The notes under the pieces were generated by a model. That model was not told where the DNA came from and searched no databases. It saw only the letters and a list, made by a program, of their open reading frames with translations. Position numbers and translations under genes: made by a program. Of a stretch of 64,000 bases of DNA, positions 42,241 through 52,829 are shown piece by piece (the first letter of the stretch is position 1; each line of letters opens with the position of its first letter). This DNA comes from Carposina sasakii. Taxonomy: Eukaryota; Arthropoda; Insecta; Lepidoptera; Carposinidae. The DNA is taken from assembly GCA_014607495.2 (NCBI GenBank), contig CP053167.1:7378001-7442000 (forward strand). The letters run 5' to 3'.

Positions 42241-42782
42241 CCGTTTTTAGTTTCCGAAATAGGGTTACCAGATGTGCAGGATCATTAAGAAGATCGCATA
42301 GCCACGTTTAGCATAACGTGAACAGACTATGTAAATGATCATTGACAAGTTACTAGTTTATCGCCTAGAGAATGCCTGAGTTCCTTAGTCGACTATTAAT
42401 GATGATGATCTCCGACCGTATTTTGGCCAAGCCGACCAATCTCTACGGAGATTGGCCAGGTACGCAGGAGATATTTAGTGCACAAGTGTGTGCGCAAACA
42501 CAGATGCACTCTCTATTCCGTTACTCTCATAGTCCGATGGGACGGAAAGCCGACACGACCGGAGAGAGATCAGGCGCAGGACCAACGGTTTTACGTGCTT
42601 TCCGAGGCACGAGCTAAGTGACAATATTGCAACATTGAAATCTGTACATGAAATAAATTCATTGGTACAGGACCGTGACTTGGATCGAACTTACGCCTCC
42701 CGCTTGGAAGGTGCACGTCTTAACCACTGGGCTATCACAGTCGACTATTATGACATGTACGGAAGGAGATGCAGATTCTAAT
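42241..42782 (-). repeat. Repeat E copy 10, split by SINE G3
   Basis: TTTCCGAAATAGGGTTACCA, ATAGCCACGTTTAGCATAAC, GAGAATGCCTGAGTTCC and TTAGTCGACTATTA, then the SINE, then TGACATGTACGGAAGGAGAT. The uninterrupted family reads GTCGACTCTTACGACATGC. Confidence 0.75.
42389..42750 (-). mobile_element. SINE family G copy 3, complete, with 10-bp target duplication
   Basis: TCGACTATTA is repeated at 42389-42398 and 42741-42750. The SINE (42399-42740) has, on the minus strand, a tRNA-like head (GATAGCCCAGTGGTTAAGAC; B box AAGTTCGATCC), then TCACGGTCCTGTACCAATGA, TTTATTTCATGTACAG, CTCGTGCCTCGGAAAGCACG, ACACTTGTGCAC, TAGAGATTGGTCGGC and an (ATC)n tail. The head matches SINE F. Confidence 0.85.
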
Positions 42783-43217
42783 AAGGAAAATGAAGTAAAA
42801 ATACCTATTTCGATGAAATAAGGTGATTCCCGATTCGACATAGGAAACACGAAACGAAGCGAAGCAACTGCGAGTTATATACCTATCATAAAGAATGGAC
42901 AATATGCAGTTGCTGATCATATCAGTCCCCAAGCCGGATGGGACAGCATTCAAACCGTCCATAAATGTCACTAAAATGTCTGCTATACGGACATGCACCA
43001 TCCCTTAAGGGTTTGGCATGCCGATAGTTGCAGAACTGGGTTAATGGAAAGTACAATCTGCTGAAGGTAAAACTGCATAGTATCACGATGCATGTAAAAG
43101 TTGCAGAAGCGTGAAGGGGATTGTCATGTCTGGAATGTATTATTATTAAAAATACTAGTAAAATTAACCATTTTGAGTTATATTCTTGTAATGTACAAAT
43201 AAATATAAAATTTTCGA
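42783..43217. other. No gene recognised
   Basis: An 88-codon minus frame (42735-43001) partly covers E and has no recognisable domain. Confidence 0.4.
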
Positions 43218-43348
43218 TAATGTCCGGCTGTATTCCCGAAATGGTATGGCCAGTACTGTAGAATGATAGGGAGATCCCATAGCCACGCTTAGAATAGCGG
43301 GGACATATTAACGATCAGTGACAAGTTGCTCGACATGCACGGAAGGAG
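43218..43348 (-). repeat. Repeat E copy 11, with deletion
   Basis: GGCTGTATTCCCGAAATGG, GGAGATCCCATAGCCACGCT, GATCAGTGACAAGTTGCT and then directly CGACATGCACGGAAGGAGAT, skipping the GAGTTCC block. Confidence 0.65.
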
Positions 43349-43763
43349 ATGCACAAGATACATATTCACCTAAACTGGTTGCAAAATAAGAGGTCCGTTT
43401 ACCGCACACGCTAGCATCTTTGCAATCTGCACACTGTTTCATACATTTTTATTTGGTTCGTGACGACTTTAGTTAAAAATAACATTTAACAGCAATATCT
43501 ATGGAATAATAATACCTACGGATATAAATATTTGAAAATCAGTTTTTCGTCTGAAAAATCTTTCGTATCATAGAGCAGTATGTTAGTATATTAATCAATC
43601 AATTTATTAACTTACGGATTTAAATTTATTTCCCCGTGTGTGATTTACCTGAAACAAATTAATGAAATATTTACCATACATTTTCAAAACTACACATAAA
43701 ATGACGTCATAAAGGAAAAGTAGGGTCCATAATGGACAATAGTACAACTTCATTACTTATAAT
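43349..43763. other. No gene recognised
   Basis: AT-rich and unique. Confidence 0.35.
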
Positions 43764-44115
43764 CTGTTGCCCGCGATTTACTCTGCGTGGACTACAGAAC
43801 GTCCTTCGCCATACTCCTTACAGTGTAAGTATGAAAAATTTCAAGAAGATTGGTGTAGTTGGTAGTGGCCCTGCCTGCGACGCCATAGGTCCTGGGTTCG
43901 AATCCCGGTAGGTGCAAACATTGATATGATATATCTATGTATTTATATACCGTTGCTTAGTAGGTCAATGTGTTGTGAAGTGTGTGAATATTTATTTATT
44001 ATTATTATTAACTAAAGCGTGAATAGGTAACAAACAAACCAACAAAAAACAAAAAAAAAAACAAACAAATCAACAAATAAACAAACAAAATAACTTTCGC
44101 ATTTATAATTTTAGT
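43764..44115 (+). repeat. Family L copy 8, split by SINE M2
   Basis: TTGCCCGCGATTTACTCTGC, GTGGACTACAGAACG and AATTTCAAGAAGATTGGTG precede the SINE; AAAGCGTGAATAGGTAACAA, a (CAAA)n-rich stretch and TAACTTTCGCATTTATAATT follow it, as expected for an L 3' end. Confidence 0.6.
43853..44008 (+). mobile_element. SINE family M copy 2, internally deleted, inside L8
   Basis: tRNA-like head GGTAGTGGCCCTGCCTGCGA, B box GGGTTCGAATCCC, body TGATATGATATATC, tail TTGTGAAGTGTGTGAATATT, then (ATT)n. It lacks the CCCACGACACAAGACC portion seen in M1. Confidence 0.7.
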
Positions 44116-44176
44116 TTCAACTTAGGATTATGTCGTTATTTTAGACTTAATTTACTCGTAAGTATACGAGTGCTCT

Positions 44177-44227
44177 GGGGAAGCCCTACGTTCAGCAGTG
44201 GACTGCAATAGGCTGATGATGATGATA
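44177..44227 (-). repeat. Family I or RTE 3' end fragment
   Basis: GAAGCCCTACGTTCAGCAGT, GGACTGCAATAGGC, TGATGATGATGA: only the last 50 bp. Confidence 0.65.
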
Positions 44228-44498
44228 GGCATAAATATAAATTATAAATATTTGCTATGTGATCTAAGGTAGATCTATAATAAATTATTAAAGTAAAATC
44301 CCTTTTATCTCTCTTTTCCACTCAGCACAATTAAGAAAGATATGCAAGGTACGCGTAATCGCTTAAAATTCCACTTAGGGGGATGAAACCACCCTTATTT
44401 CGAAGTATATGCGATAAATTATGTTTGCAAAACAATTCCGAGGTATTATGTTTAATGTATTGGGAAATTTATATTGGTTTACGTATGTATATGTATTA
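44228..44498. other. No feature recognised
   Basis: AT-rich spacer. Confidence 0.3.
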
Positions 44499-44762
44499 TA
44501 CAGGATGTAACAAAAAGGGTATGTTAAGCGAAAAGCTATGTAAATAGCCCACTATAGAGAACCTATCCACAAAATTTGAGATCCGAAATCACATGTTTAT
44601 TTTTCCCGATAGTATGGAGAATTTTTAAATATCTCAGGAAATTTCATAGAATCTTGAAAAATAAAAATGTGATTTCGAGTCTCAAATTTTGGAAATAGGT
44701 TCTCTATAGTGGGCTATTTATACAACTTTTCGCTTAACATACCCTTTCTGTTACACCCTGTA
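44499..44762. mobile_element. 264-bp foldback element with CAGGATG/CACCCTG ends
   Basis: TA-CAGGATGTAACAAAAAGG to CTGTTACACCCTG-TA. Arms of about 100 bp pair through GTATGTTAAGCGAAAAGC, ATAGCCCACTATAGAGAACC, AAATTTGAGATCCGAAATCA and ACAT. The centre is ATTTTTAAATATCTCAGGAA. Non-coding. It shares termini and TA flanks with families A and C. Confidence 0.8.
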
Positions 44763-45401
44763 TAATTGTGTCTGGTAATGGAACATGGATATACATATGA
44801 TTATTATATTTCATGAGAAAACTTATTTATAACGGTAGTTTATGTCGAATGTACTCAGACAGATGGGCGAAGATAGCCACTGATTGGGTGCCTACAGACG
44901 GAAACCGGCGAGATTGGTGAACATCAATTTATTAGTCTGTTCCACAGACAAATCCTTATTTAATTCCTCCTAGTACATTTAAGGTCTAACCTAAAATTAA
45001 TTAAGCAACAACGTGATTAGATTTGTGTACCATTGGAGCCCAAAATTGACCCCGGAGGTTAATTAAAATTATTCAAATACAACTAAGACTGGATACGAGA
45101 TTTCGTAACTTAAGTCAATTACGGTCTTGTTTCTTCGAATCGTGTTAAGCTGAGTATGAAAGCTCAAATTGTCAGCTATTTTTTTTTGTAAAATAGCTGA
45201 TTGGATTTAGGTGAAATTATGCACATAAATAGTTTATTCTGTCAGAAAAATAAATATGAAAGTCAAACACAGTGAGTGGGTCTTTTCTCTTATATTTTAA
45301 CCAGTTAATAAAATCGTTTCTAACAGGAATCTGCTAGCGTTTTTTTTTCTAATAATATGTCTAACATTATACTCGTCATCTACCAGCTGTAGCTTGGTAT
45401 T
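44763..45401. other. No gene recognised
   Basis: AT-rich and unique within the window. Confidence 0.35.
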
Positions 45402-45555
45402 ATGCCACTTCTGACCAATTTTGAGGGTATAGTTGAGATGTACAAGTTCGGTTATTAGTGACAGGTGGTCAGCCCATCGCCTACAAAACACCAAGACCCT
45501 CTTGTCCCTCTACTAACTTATACAGTATGCCCGGGAAGAGAAGCAGTTGTCGTAT
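45402..45555 (-). repeat. Family H copy 2
   Basis: TGCCACTTCTGACCAATTTT, GAGGGTATAGTTGAGATGTA, GTGACAGGTGGTCAGCCC, CTACAAAACACCAAGACCCT and CCGGGAAGAGAAGCAG. The 3' LINE-like tail is missing. Confidence 0.65.
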
Positions 45556-45650
45556 TATACGTTTTTTTTTCACTCCTAGAGCAGCATTTTGCAGAATAAT
45601 TTTGCTAGTAAACCACAGATAATACCTATAAGTATATACTATATTGGTAC

Positions 45651-45766
45651 CCGTGCTGATGCGGGGCTTCACTAGAATACATCAGCTGCATCTCCTATGG
45701 CTACAGAGTTGCCTAAGGGATTTATCGACACCGTTCTGACTACTCCATTTATGGAACACAGCCATA
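45651..45766 (+). repeat. Repeat E copy 12, diverged
   Basis: CCCGTGCTGATGCGGGGCTT, CACTAGAATACATCAGCTGC, ATCTCCTATGGCTACAG and CTACTCCATTTATGGAACAC. Confidence 0.55.
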
Positions 45767-45915
45767 AACTACATTAATTGAATTACATTTTACATCAAAA
45801 ACACCTAAATGTGACTATTTGTAGTTAATACATTCGCTAAACACAAAAACTATTGAATCAAGAACCTAAAAATTTTATCATTATATTTAGCATAGGTTCA
45901 TCATTTTTTCATTTA
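45767..45915. other. No feature recognised
   Basis: AT-rich spacer before the LINE remnant. Confidence 0.3.
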
Positions 45916-46222
45916 CAGCCCTGAGAAGTCCACTGTTGGACATAGGCCTCCCCCAACAACCTCCACTCCGACCGGTCGGAAGCAGCCTGCATCAACCGAC
46001 GCCCGCAACCTTGGCCAGGTCATCCGTCCACTTCGCGGTTGGCCTTCCCACGCTGCGCTTGCCGATACGTGGTATCCACTCTAGAACTTTCCGACTCCAT
46101 CGGCCATCAGTTCTTCGAGCTATGTGCCCTGCCCATTGCCACTTCAGCTTGCTGGACCGTTGAGCTATGTCGGTGATCTTTGTACGTCTGCGGATCTCCT
46201 CATTTCTGATTCGATCACGCAT
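45916..46222 (-). pseudogene. RTE-type LINE ORF, C-terminal remnant (second copy)
   Basis: From 46222 the minus strand reads MRDRIRNEEIRRRTKITDIA, then SKLKWQWAGHIARRTDGRW, KVLEWIPRIGKRSVGRPTAK and WTDDLAKVAG. A single-base loss near 45995 then shifts the frame; in the next frame it resumes as MQAASDRSEW and GEAYVQQWTSQG. Conserved WAGHIARRTDGRW and SVGRP motifs mark an endonuclease/reverse-transcriptase LINE. It is a different subfamily from 27681-28102 (end TSQG instead of AIG). Only this tail survives. Confidence 0.9.
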
Positions 46223-47018
46223 AGGTTATCTTATGAAAATAAAAAATAAATAAATAAAAGATCAGCATAAATTCTAAGAGTATAATAATAAACGTCAGTT
46301 AAAACTAAAACCAATAAAGCACTTCTCCCTTCCTACTGAAACTAAAGCCAAATAGCTATGTAAATAGAGTTTAAAGTTATATATCATTTATCATTATGTC
46401 CAAGTTATCTGACCTTCCGTATTAAGTCCGCCTTCTCCCGAAGAATAATTTGCTTGGTGCGGGCGAACCATATTTCTCGTTATTACAATTGAATTATAGG
46501 TTTTTAAATTATTAAAAATTTTGGAGTGTTATATAAATCTATCCAATCATATCCTTGAGAAAACTGATCAGCAATTGAAACGTAAAATTTTCATTAAAAC
46601 TGCTTCACCTAAGTCTTATAGCACTCAACATGCTTTCGACCTTGTTTCTAGGTACTTTTTTATCTAGTAAAATTTCAAATAGCTTGTTTTGAACCAAAAA
46701 ATCACTAGATCGAATATGATTCTGTATTTTATATTTTTTCCGATTTTAATTATGACAATTTCTTTACAAACAACTTAGCCTAAAAACGTAATTTCGGACA
46801 AACGGGCCCTTAAGGCCATTTGTGACCCCATTAACGAGATAGATGGCGTAGTCGGCAGTCAGTTCATTAATTTTAGATTACCAATTTCACACATAGATTT
46901 GCGAAGGGTTTAAGATAAGATTATGCAGGTTAAGTGTTTCTACGTGAGGTTCGGGATGGGATGTTATTTTTAAAGATTTTATCGTGTTTTAAGATATAAA
47001 TAATGATAATATTCCATA
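46223..47018. other. No gene recognised
   Basis: Includes a small palindrome GGGCCCTTAAGGCC at 46804-46817. Otherwise AT-rich and unmatched. Confidence 0.4.
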
Positions 47019-47357
47019 CTAGTGGACGCCCGCGACTCCGTCTACATGGACTACAGAAAAAAATAAAATGTTGAAATTATCCGGGATAACAACATTATCC
47101 CGGGATAAAAAGTAGCCTATATGTTAAGTGGGACCTGTCACAATGTATTACTGAAAACTGCAACGAAATCGGTTCAGCAGTTTCTGGGATTAGCGTGCAC
47201 AAACGCACAAACAAATAGACAAACCGACAAACAAACAAAAATTCCAAAAATCATGGTTTTGGTTACTATTGCGTGGATAAAGGTCTCCTATAATATTTTT
47301 CTCATATATCTTCCATGTACAGATAGCGATCCGTTACATTTTTATTATATGTATAGA
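47019..47357 (+). repeat. Family L copy 9, long form
   Basis: ACTAGTGGACGCCCGCGACT to TTTTATTATATGTATAGAT. Closely parallel to 41226-41562 throughout, including GTCTCCTATAATATTTTTCT and AGCGATCCGTTACATTTTTA. Confidence 0.75.
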
Positions 47358-47489
47358 TAAAATGTATATGCTGGGTGGTACTGAAGGGCTATGAAAATAG
47401 CCTGTAGGAAAATAAGTTTTTTGAAACGTCTAAAAAGTAGAAGTTTTGGAAAATTATAGGGACTTATTCGTGTGGTCACAAGAGATGTC

Positions 47490-47610
47490 CTTCCGTGAAT
47501 ATCGTAAGAGTCGACTAAATGATCCTGCAATGTTAAAGTTGGCTATGAGTTCTCCTTAATTGTGCTGCATATCCCATTTCGGAAACACAGCTGTGTGTGT
47601 ATGTATGTAC
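47490..47610 (+). repeat. Repeat E copy 13, middle deleted
   Basis: TTCCGTGAATATCGTAAGAG, TCGACTAAATGATCCTGCAA, ATCCCATTTCGGAAACACAG, then CTGTGTGTGTATGTATGTA. Confidence 0.6.
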
Positions 47611-47673
47611 CAAAAATATATATTTTTATGTTCTTTTATACAATACATATCTACCTACATTCTATCCTACTAA

Positions 47674-47810
47674 TCATCATCATCATCATCAGCCTATTAC
47701 AGTCCACTGCTGGACGTAGGCCTCCCCCAGGGCACGCCACAAGACTGCCATGGGGGGTATTTGCACATAGTCACCACGCTGGGCAGGCGGGTTGGTGACC
47801 GCAGTTTGTA
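47674..47810 (+). repeat. Family I copy 5, truncated
   Basis: (ATC)n, AGCCTATTACAGTCCACTGC, AGGGCACGCCACAAGACTGC, ACCACGCTGGGCAGGCGGGT, ending at GCAGTTTGTATTT. Nearly identical to copy 4 over this span. A 78-codon frame across it is repeat-derived. Confidence 0.7.
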
Positions 47811-50135
47811 TTTCTCTATTTTTCAGTTCTACTAATGGAAAGGACAAATTTACCGCGACCACTACCTATACCTACTTTTGTTTCGGCAAATCGTATTACC
47901 GTCGAAACTAATAAAAGAATGCCTTAGAACTTGTAACAAGGGGATGTGGGGGTGGCCGGTTGGGATGGGGGGATGACAAAATACCCCCGGTGCGGTGTGG
48001 ACAGGTTGTAAGATGGGTTATGACGTGCCCTATCGCTTTTGATAAAGTTGTGCTTTTTTGGGTGTGGTTCAAGTGGTGGCGGGTAGCGGAGTTTTAATAA
48101 GAGCGTGTATGTATAATGTTTTTATGTTTTACTCATACTAACGGCCGTCCACGATTATGTCCGAATGAAGTGTTTCCTGATGTATAAGCTGCATTATTGC
48201 CAAGTTTTATCAAATTCCGTTGGGTAGATTTTACTACGTGAAAGAGTAAGACTACCATATAATTATTTACTAACGCAAACTTAAACCATTGAAAAGTAAC
48301 TTTTATGACAAAGAGTACAAAGTTAAACCTTCTCTCAACCGAGAAGAATGCATCAAAGTAAAAGTTATCACTAAAAACACCAGAACTAGTATACTGTTTT
48401 CTCTATACAGAAAAACTGAAGAGTCGTGTCTCCCAGGCTATGTTGTAAATTAGTCAACTTGTTGGTTCAATTTCAGTTAAATAAATCATGGACTTTCGGT
48501 CATAGGTAATAACCTATAGGTACGACAAATTCCCGCTTCCGCTCAAGAGAGTTTCCGCTTGCGCTTATACACATGCTCCCTCCCCCAATCGCTGAATCGC
48601 CGACACCCTCTTACAGTATCAATCAATATCAATAGTGAAATCCCAGTCCTGAAGAACAGGGGCCACGCTGACGATTTATTTTCAACTTCATTCTGTAAAT
48701 AATAGTAAATATTTTACAGCTTCCACTTCGATGTTGAAATTGTATACGTAGACAATTAAGGTATTTAAATGGTAAAAGTACATACACAAAATATATATCT
48801 ATAATTCACTAAAATCCATGTAATTACAATCATAACAGTGACTTGTTTATTAATTAATTAGATTGGATATTATATAGGTACACATAAACCACAAATGACT
48901 ATTAAATAATATGTCTAGGTATTTATTTTACTTTACCTATAGTTATTTTTTCCAGACTACGATGAGCATTGCTGCATTATATTTTATTTATTTATTTATT
49001 TTCGTAGAATTCGTAGACAGTGCCGTAGTGGCGTAGCAGCTTTCGTAGAACCCGTAGCAGCTACGAAACGTTGAAACTAAAAGACGCGATGCAAAGTCTT
49101 TGGTTAAAAAATAAAATATACCTACTCGAGTTCTATCAGTGGACAAAGAGAGAAGGGTGTATTCAGAGAATTCTATGAAAATAACTTTTGAACCTAATAT
49201 TATGGTGAGAAAGAAAAGTAAGCAATCTCTCGTATTTCTTTTCATTTCATACGTTTAAAAGATGAGATGTTCAATTAATCTGAAATCTGTATTAGTTTTA
49301 AAAAAAATTCATCATCATTCAATTCAATTCAATTTCGTTTAATGGCCACCATTGTGTCTGTCACTTTATCATCCTCATATGGGCCATGAAGTCCACTGCT
49401 GAACATAGGCTTGACATTTGACTTAGGCATCCGATAAGAAAACGATTTTCTGAAATTCCCACAAGAACAGAAATTAACGGGATTTCTAAAGTTTACGCGC
49501 ATGAAGTAATGTAATTTGTGTGCAATAAAGAGTAAGAAGATATAATCAAATATTTTCCCGACAAAAATAAAAGGATTACCTAACCAAGTTACCGTGTCGT
49601 CGGTCGCGTGAAATAAAAACATCGTCCCATGTAAACTAATTGTGTTTTCGGAAATAATTCAATAATGCCGGAATTGTTGCGTCATTTATTTATTTAGCTT
49701 CACACAAGGACATGGGGTAGCGTAGGGATGTATTGTGTTAATATTTTATCGATATTTTCTTTTACTTTTACGTAAAAGAAATGCTTAACATTTATCGATA
49801 TTGTTGATTGTTTGAAGATTTGCCTATAGTTGTCGATACTAGGAGAATAACTGTTTTTAGACCTGTTTGAAGATTATGAATATACCTATATATGTAGGTG
49901 CACTTTAATATCTAGGTTAAGTCAGAATGCAACGCACACTAATTAATAAGTAATAAAATCAGTTACCCACCTGAGTCACGACTCGAGTGTTCGTTTCATT
50001 TCACTCCGTATTCATAGTGCTATATTTACGTAGCTATAGTCAGCTACAATTGGTGACCCCGACTCGGAAGTGAAGCAGGACTCGCATAACATACAAAAGC
50101 GGACCTCCCCGATTCAGTCAGCTACATATACTTTA
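47811..50135. other. Longest stretch with little repeat content; no gene recognised
   Basis: A G-rich patch lies at 47939-47976. A short RTE-end-like scrap (GAAGTCCACTGCTGAACATA) is at 49388. Minus-strand frames of 85 and 97 codons (48988-49245, 49329-49622) have no recognisable domain, signal peptide or splice sites. If a host exon is in the window, this region is a reasonable place to look, but I cannot show one. Confidence 0.4.
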
Positions 50136-50290
50136 GCTACAGCTGTATTTCCTAAATGGGGAAGTCAGAACTTTGGGATCATGATGGAGTACCATAGCTA
50201 GCTAACAAAAGATCAGTGTTATCTAATCACTTTTGAATTCTTTAGCCCACTTTTACAACATGTACAGAGATGCAGCTAATGTATTCTAGA
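50136..50290 (-). repeat. Repeat E copy 14, diverged
   Basis: CAGCTGTATTTCCTAAATGG, GGAAGTCAGAACTTTGGGAT, CCATAGCTAGC and ATGCAGCTAATGTATTCTAG. Confidence 0.55.
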
Positions 50291-50365
50291 TACAAATTCT
50301 TTCATAACTCTGATATTAAAACGTGGAGTATATGTGGCACAATTTTATTCCGAGGTGTAAAGTTG

Positions 50366-50610
50366 ACGGCCGAATGGTGTAGTAGGTAGTGACCCTGCCT
50401 GCGACGCCATAGGTCCAGGTTCTAATCCTGGTAGGTGCGAACATTGATATGATGAATGTTTAATGTTTGTTTCCGAGTTATGGATGTTTCTATACTTATC
50501 TATGTATTTATATACCGTTGCTTAGTACCCACGACACAAGACCTTATGGATCTTAATGTGGGACTAGGTTAATGTGTTGTGAAGTGTGTGAATATTTATT
50601 TATTTATGTG
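50366..50610 (+). mobile_element. SINE family M copy 1, complete
   Basis: tRNA-like head CGAATGGTGTAGTAGGTAGT, B-box-like GGTTCTAATCC (50418-50428), body ATTGATATGATGAATG, GGATGTTTCTATACTTATCT, CCCACGACACAAGACC, ATGTGGGACTAGGTTAATG, GTTGTGAAGTGTGTG, and an (ATTT)n tail. It defines the M family for the copies at 43853, 54184 and 18300. Confidence 0.8.
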
Positions 50611-51176
50611 AATAATATTTTGTAAAAGGAATAAGCCTTAGTTTAACGTCATATAACATCTGCTACACATATATTCGAAAAACGACGAATTTTTACTAAC
50701 GAAACCTAAAAAGTACAAAATTGCAAAAGAACATTCTGTGTCTCGTCTTTACTTCAAAAGCGATATCTAACAATAAATCCATTTATATCTACAAAACATA
50801 TTATTATATCGATAACAATACCGATATCCACCACCCTAACAGAGTTACATGAAGTAATTTCATTTAGTTCTGTATCTTCGTAAATAAATAAGCAATTTTG
50901 GGTTGTCCTAATTTTACCATTCATACGATGAATTGTACAATTTAGCTTAGGGTCTCTTTGACCTTATGTAGTGGATTTTATACTGAGATGGGTTATGCCT
51001 TTATATCTTATTAAGAGCTATTTAATTTTTTTCAGAGATCAACCAATAAGAATATACGGAACAAAAGATTTATAACCGTTAATAATTCCACGTTGGTGGT
51101 CAACTATTAAATACTGTAACTTAAAAAAAAAGTCATGTTAAAAAGCAGTTAACAAAATTGCTGCTGAACACTTTCC
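50611..51176. other. No gene recognised
   Basis: AT-rich and unique. Confidence 0.35.
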
Positions 51177-51780
51177 CGTGCTGATGCAGAGCTTCACTAA
51201 AATGCATCAGCTGCATCTTCCGCGCATGTCGTGAGAGTCGACTAAGGTACTCAGACATTCTCTCAAGCGATAAGCTAGCAACTTGTCACTGATCATTAAG
51301 AAAGAAAGAAAGAAAGAAAGAAAGAAATTATTTATTCAGCATTCAAAAATGTTTCACAATACAGCCAAACAGAAAAACATAATTATGCTGAAATGGACCC
51401 AGCTCAGCATACAGCTGCAGACCAAAACAGATGGCCTGCAGCGCTGGTTTTCAGCTGGACCCGTATATTAGTGTTCCAGAATACATTATAAAATATAAAT
51501 CAAATTTTCAATATGGTAACTACATAAATGCACAAGCTATTTATACAATTAACCTGCTGGTTAATTGGGTAAACTATAAAATCAAAACATATCTTTACAT
51601 TTATTATAATGTAAGTATATAAATATAGATAGAAAAAATACAATACAATACTATACATACAGATACAGATAAATTAACATCTGTCCTTATACGCTCGTAC
51701 GCTAAACGTGACTGAGGGATCTGCCTTATGATCCTATAGTTCTTTTTACCCTATTCTGGGTCCGCCGTGTCTTTATGTAT
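51177..51780 (+). repeat. Repeat E copy 15, split by an (AAAG)n-ended insert
   Basis: CCCGTGCTGATGCAGAGCTT to CAACTTGTCACTGATCATT (51297), then foreign DNA, then ACATCTGTCC (about 51677), CGTACGCTAAACGTGACTGA, TTATGATCCTATAGTTC and ATTCTGGGTCCGCCG. The family is continuous across GATCATTTACATCTGTCC in other copies. Confidence 0.7.
51298..51675 (-). mobile_element. Retro-type repeat with (CTTT)n tail, nested in E15
   Basis: The insert starts on the plus strand with (AAAG)n, TTATTTATTCAGCATTC, and later has GCCTGCAGCGCTGGTTTTCAG. Read on the minus strand it would begin inside unique sequence, carry the GAAAACCAGCGCTG block shared with 21590-22225 and end in (CTTT)n. Confidence 0.55.
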
Positions 51781-51800
51781 GTTATATTATATGCTACATA

Positions 51801-52284
51801 TACAAGGTGTTTGTGACAGCTAGGCAAATATTGATACCATGACTTCAGACCATGATTCTGAGGCGGAAAACACTGAAAATTTTTACAGAAAAATTCAAAA
51901 TTTTTTAGACATTTTTTTATATTTTCAGAAAAAAATAGTTCGTTTAATCAGGCCTCAGATAATGATTTTAAAAAATTAACCAAAAGATTACTTAAAAACA
52001 TAAGTTGCCCTTAAGAAATTTCAAATAACTGATCAACCCATTAGGGTTGATCAGTTATTGGAGAGCCACAAGTTATCCAAGAAACAGCAATATGTCACAC
52101 AATAACCAATAAGCCCATTTAATTAGTCACAGGATCGCCCGATACAATTGGCGCGGAGAGCAAAGATTACTGATAATCAAATCAAAAATACATTTCCTGC
52201 GAGCAATAACACTATGGTATAACTCAATACAATGGTACTTGTTCAGTATTTCAGTATTTGCCTGGCTGTCACCTACACCCTGTA
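51801..52284. mobile_element. Family C element copy 1, uninterrupted (484 bp)
   Basis: TA-CAAGGTGTTTGTGACAGC to TGGCTGTCACCTACACCCTG-TA. The terminal blocks CAGCTAGGCAAATATTGATA and CAGTATTTGCCTGGCTGTCA are inverted repeats of about 30 bp. Contains ATTCTGAGGCGGAAAACACT and ATCGCCCGATACAATTG. No open frame. It is the reference for C2. Confidence 0.75.
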
Positions 52285-52651
52285 TAACTATGGACGGTAA
52301 AACAGATATCTATCCACACCTATATATCCTAGTTTAAACTACCCGGTGACTAACGTTGCACATTCGAACCAATAAAAGCTTAAGAGGCCATACTTTTTAG
52401 TGTCCCCGGTCTAATACTGTGGTACTAAAGAAAATAAATAGACTATGTATTACCAAAGTAGGTATTTCGATCACGTAGCCCAAGGCTCGAGAGGCTTCGA
52501 CTAAGTATATTATCTACTTTATGGGACCGTAAAGTTACTCCTACCGCCCTCTATTACTGGCCAATGTATTTACTTAAGCAGAAAAATCAATATGGTCATG
52601 TAAATGTATGAACTAAAACTATGTATTACATAGGACAAATTAATAACTTGT
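52285..52651. other. No gene recognised
   Basis: Unique sequence. Confidence 0.35.
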
Positions 52652-52760
52652 CCTGTGCTGATGCGGGGTTTTACCAGAAAATATCAGCTGCATCTTATTC
52701 CGTGCATGTCGTAAGAGTCGACTAAGGAACTCGGGGATTCTCTCTATAAGTTGCTTCGAC
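52652..52760 (+). repeat. Repeat E copy 16a
   Basis: CTGTGCTGATGCGGGGTTTT, ATATCAGCTGCATCTTATTC, GTAAGAGTCGACTAAGGAAC, TCGGGGATTCTCTC. Confidence 0.65.
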
Positions 52761-52829
52761 AATGTTCACCGATAGGTGTGACCGCTGTGAGCTACATTTT
52801 AACGATTCTTTATGTACTCATGCTGTAGA

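Noticed and set aside
43853..43920. Functional tRNA gene
   Set aside because: The B box is canonical, but the head is followed by a shared SINE body and (ATT)n tail and occurs in several copies.
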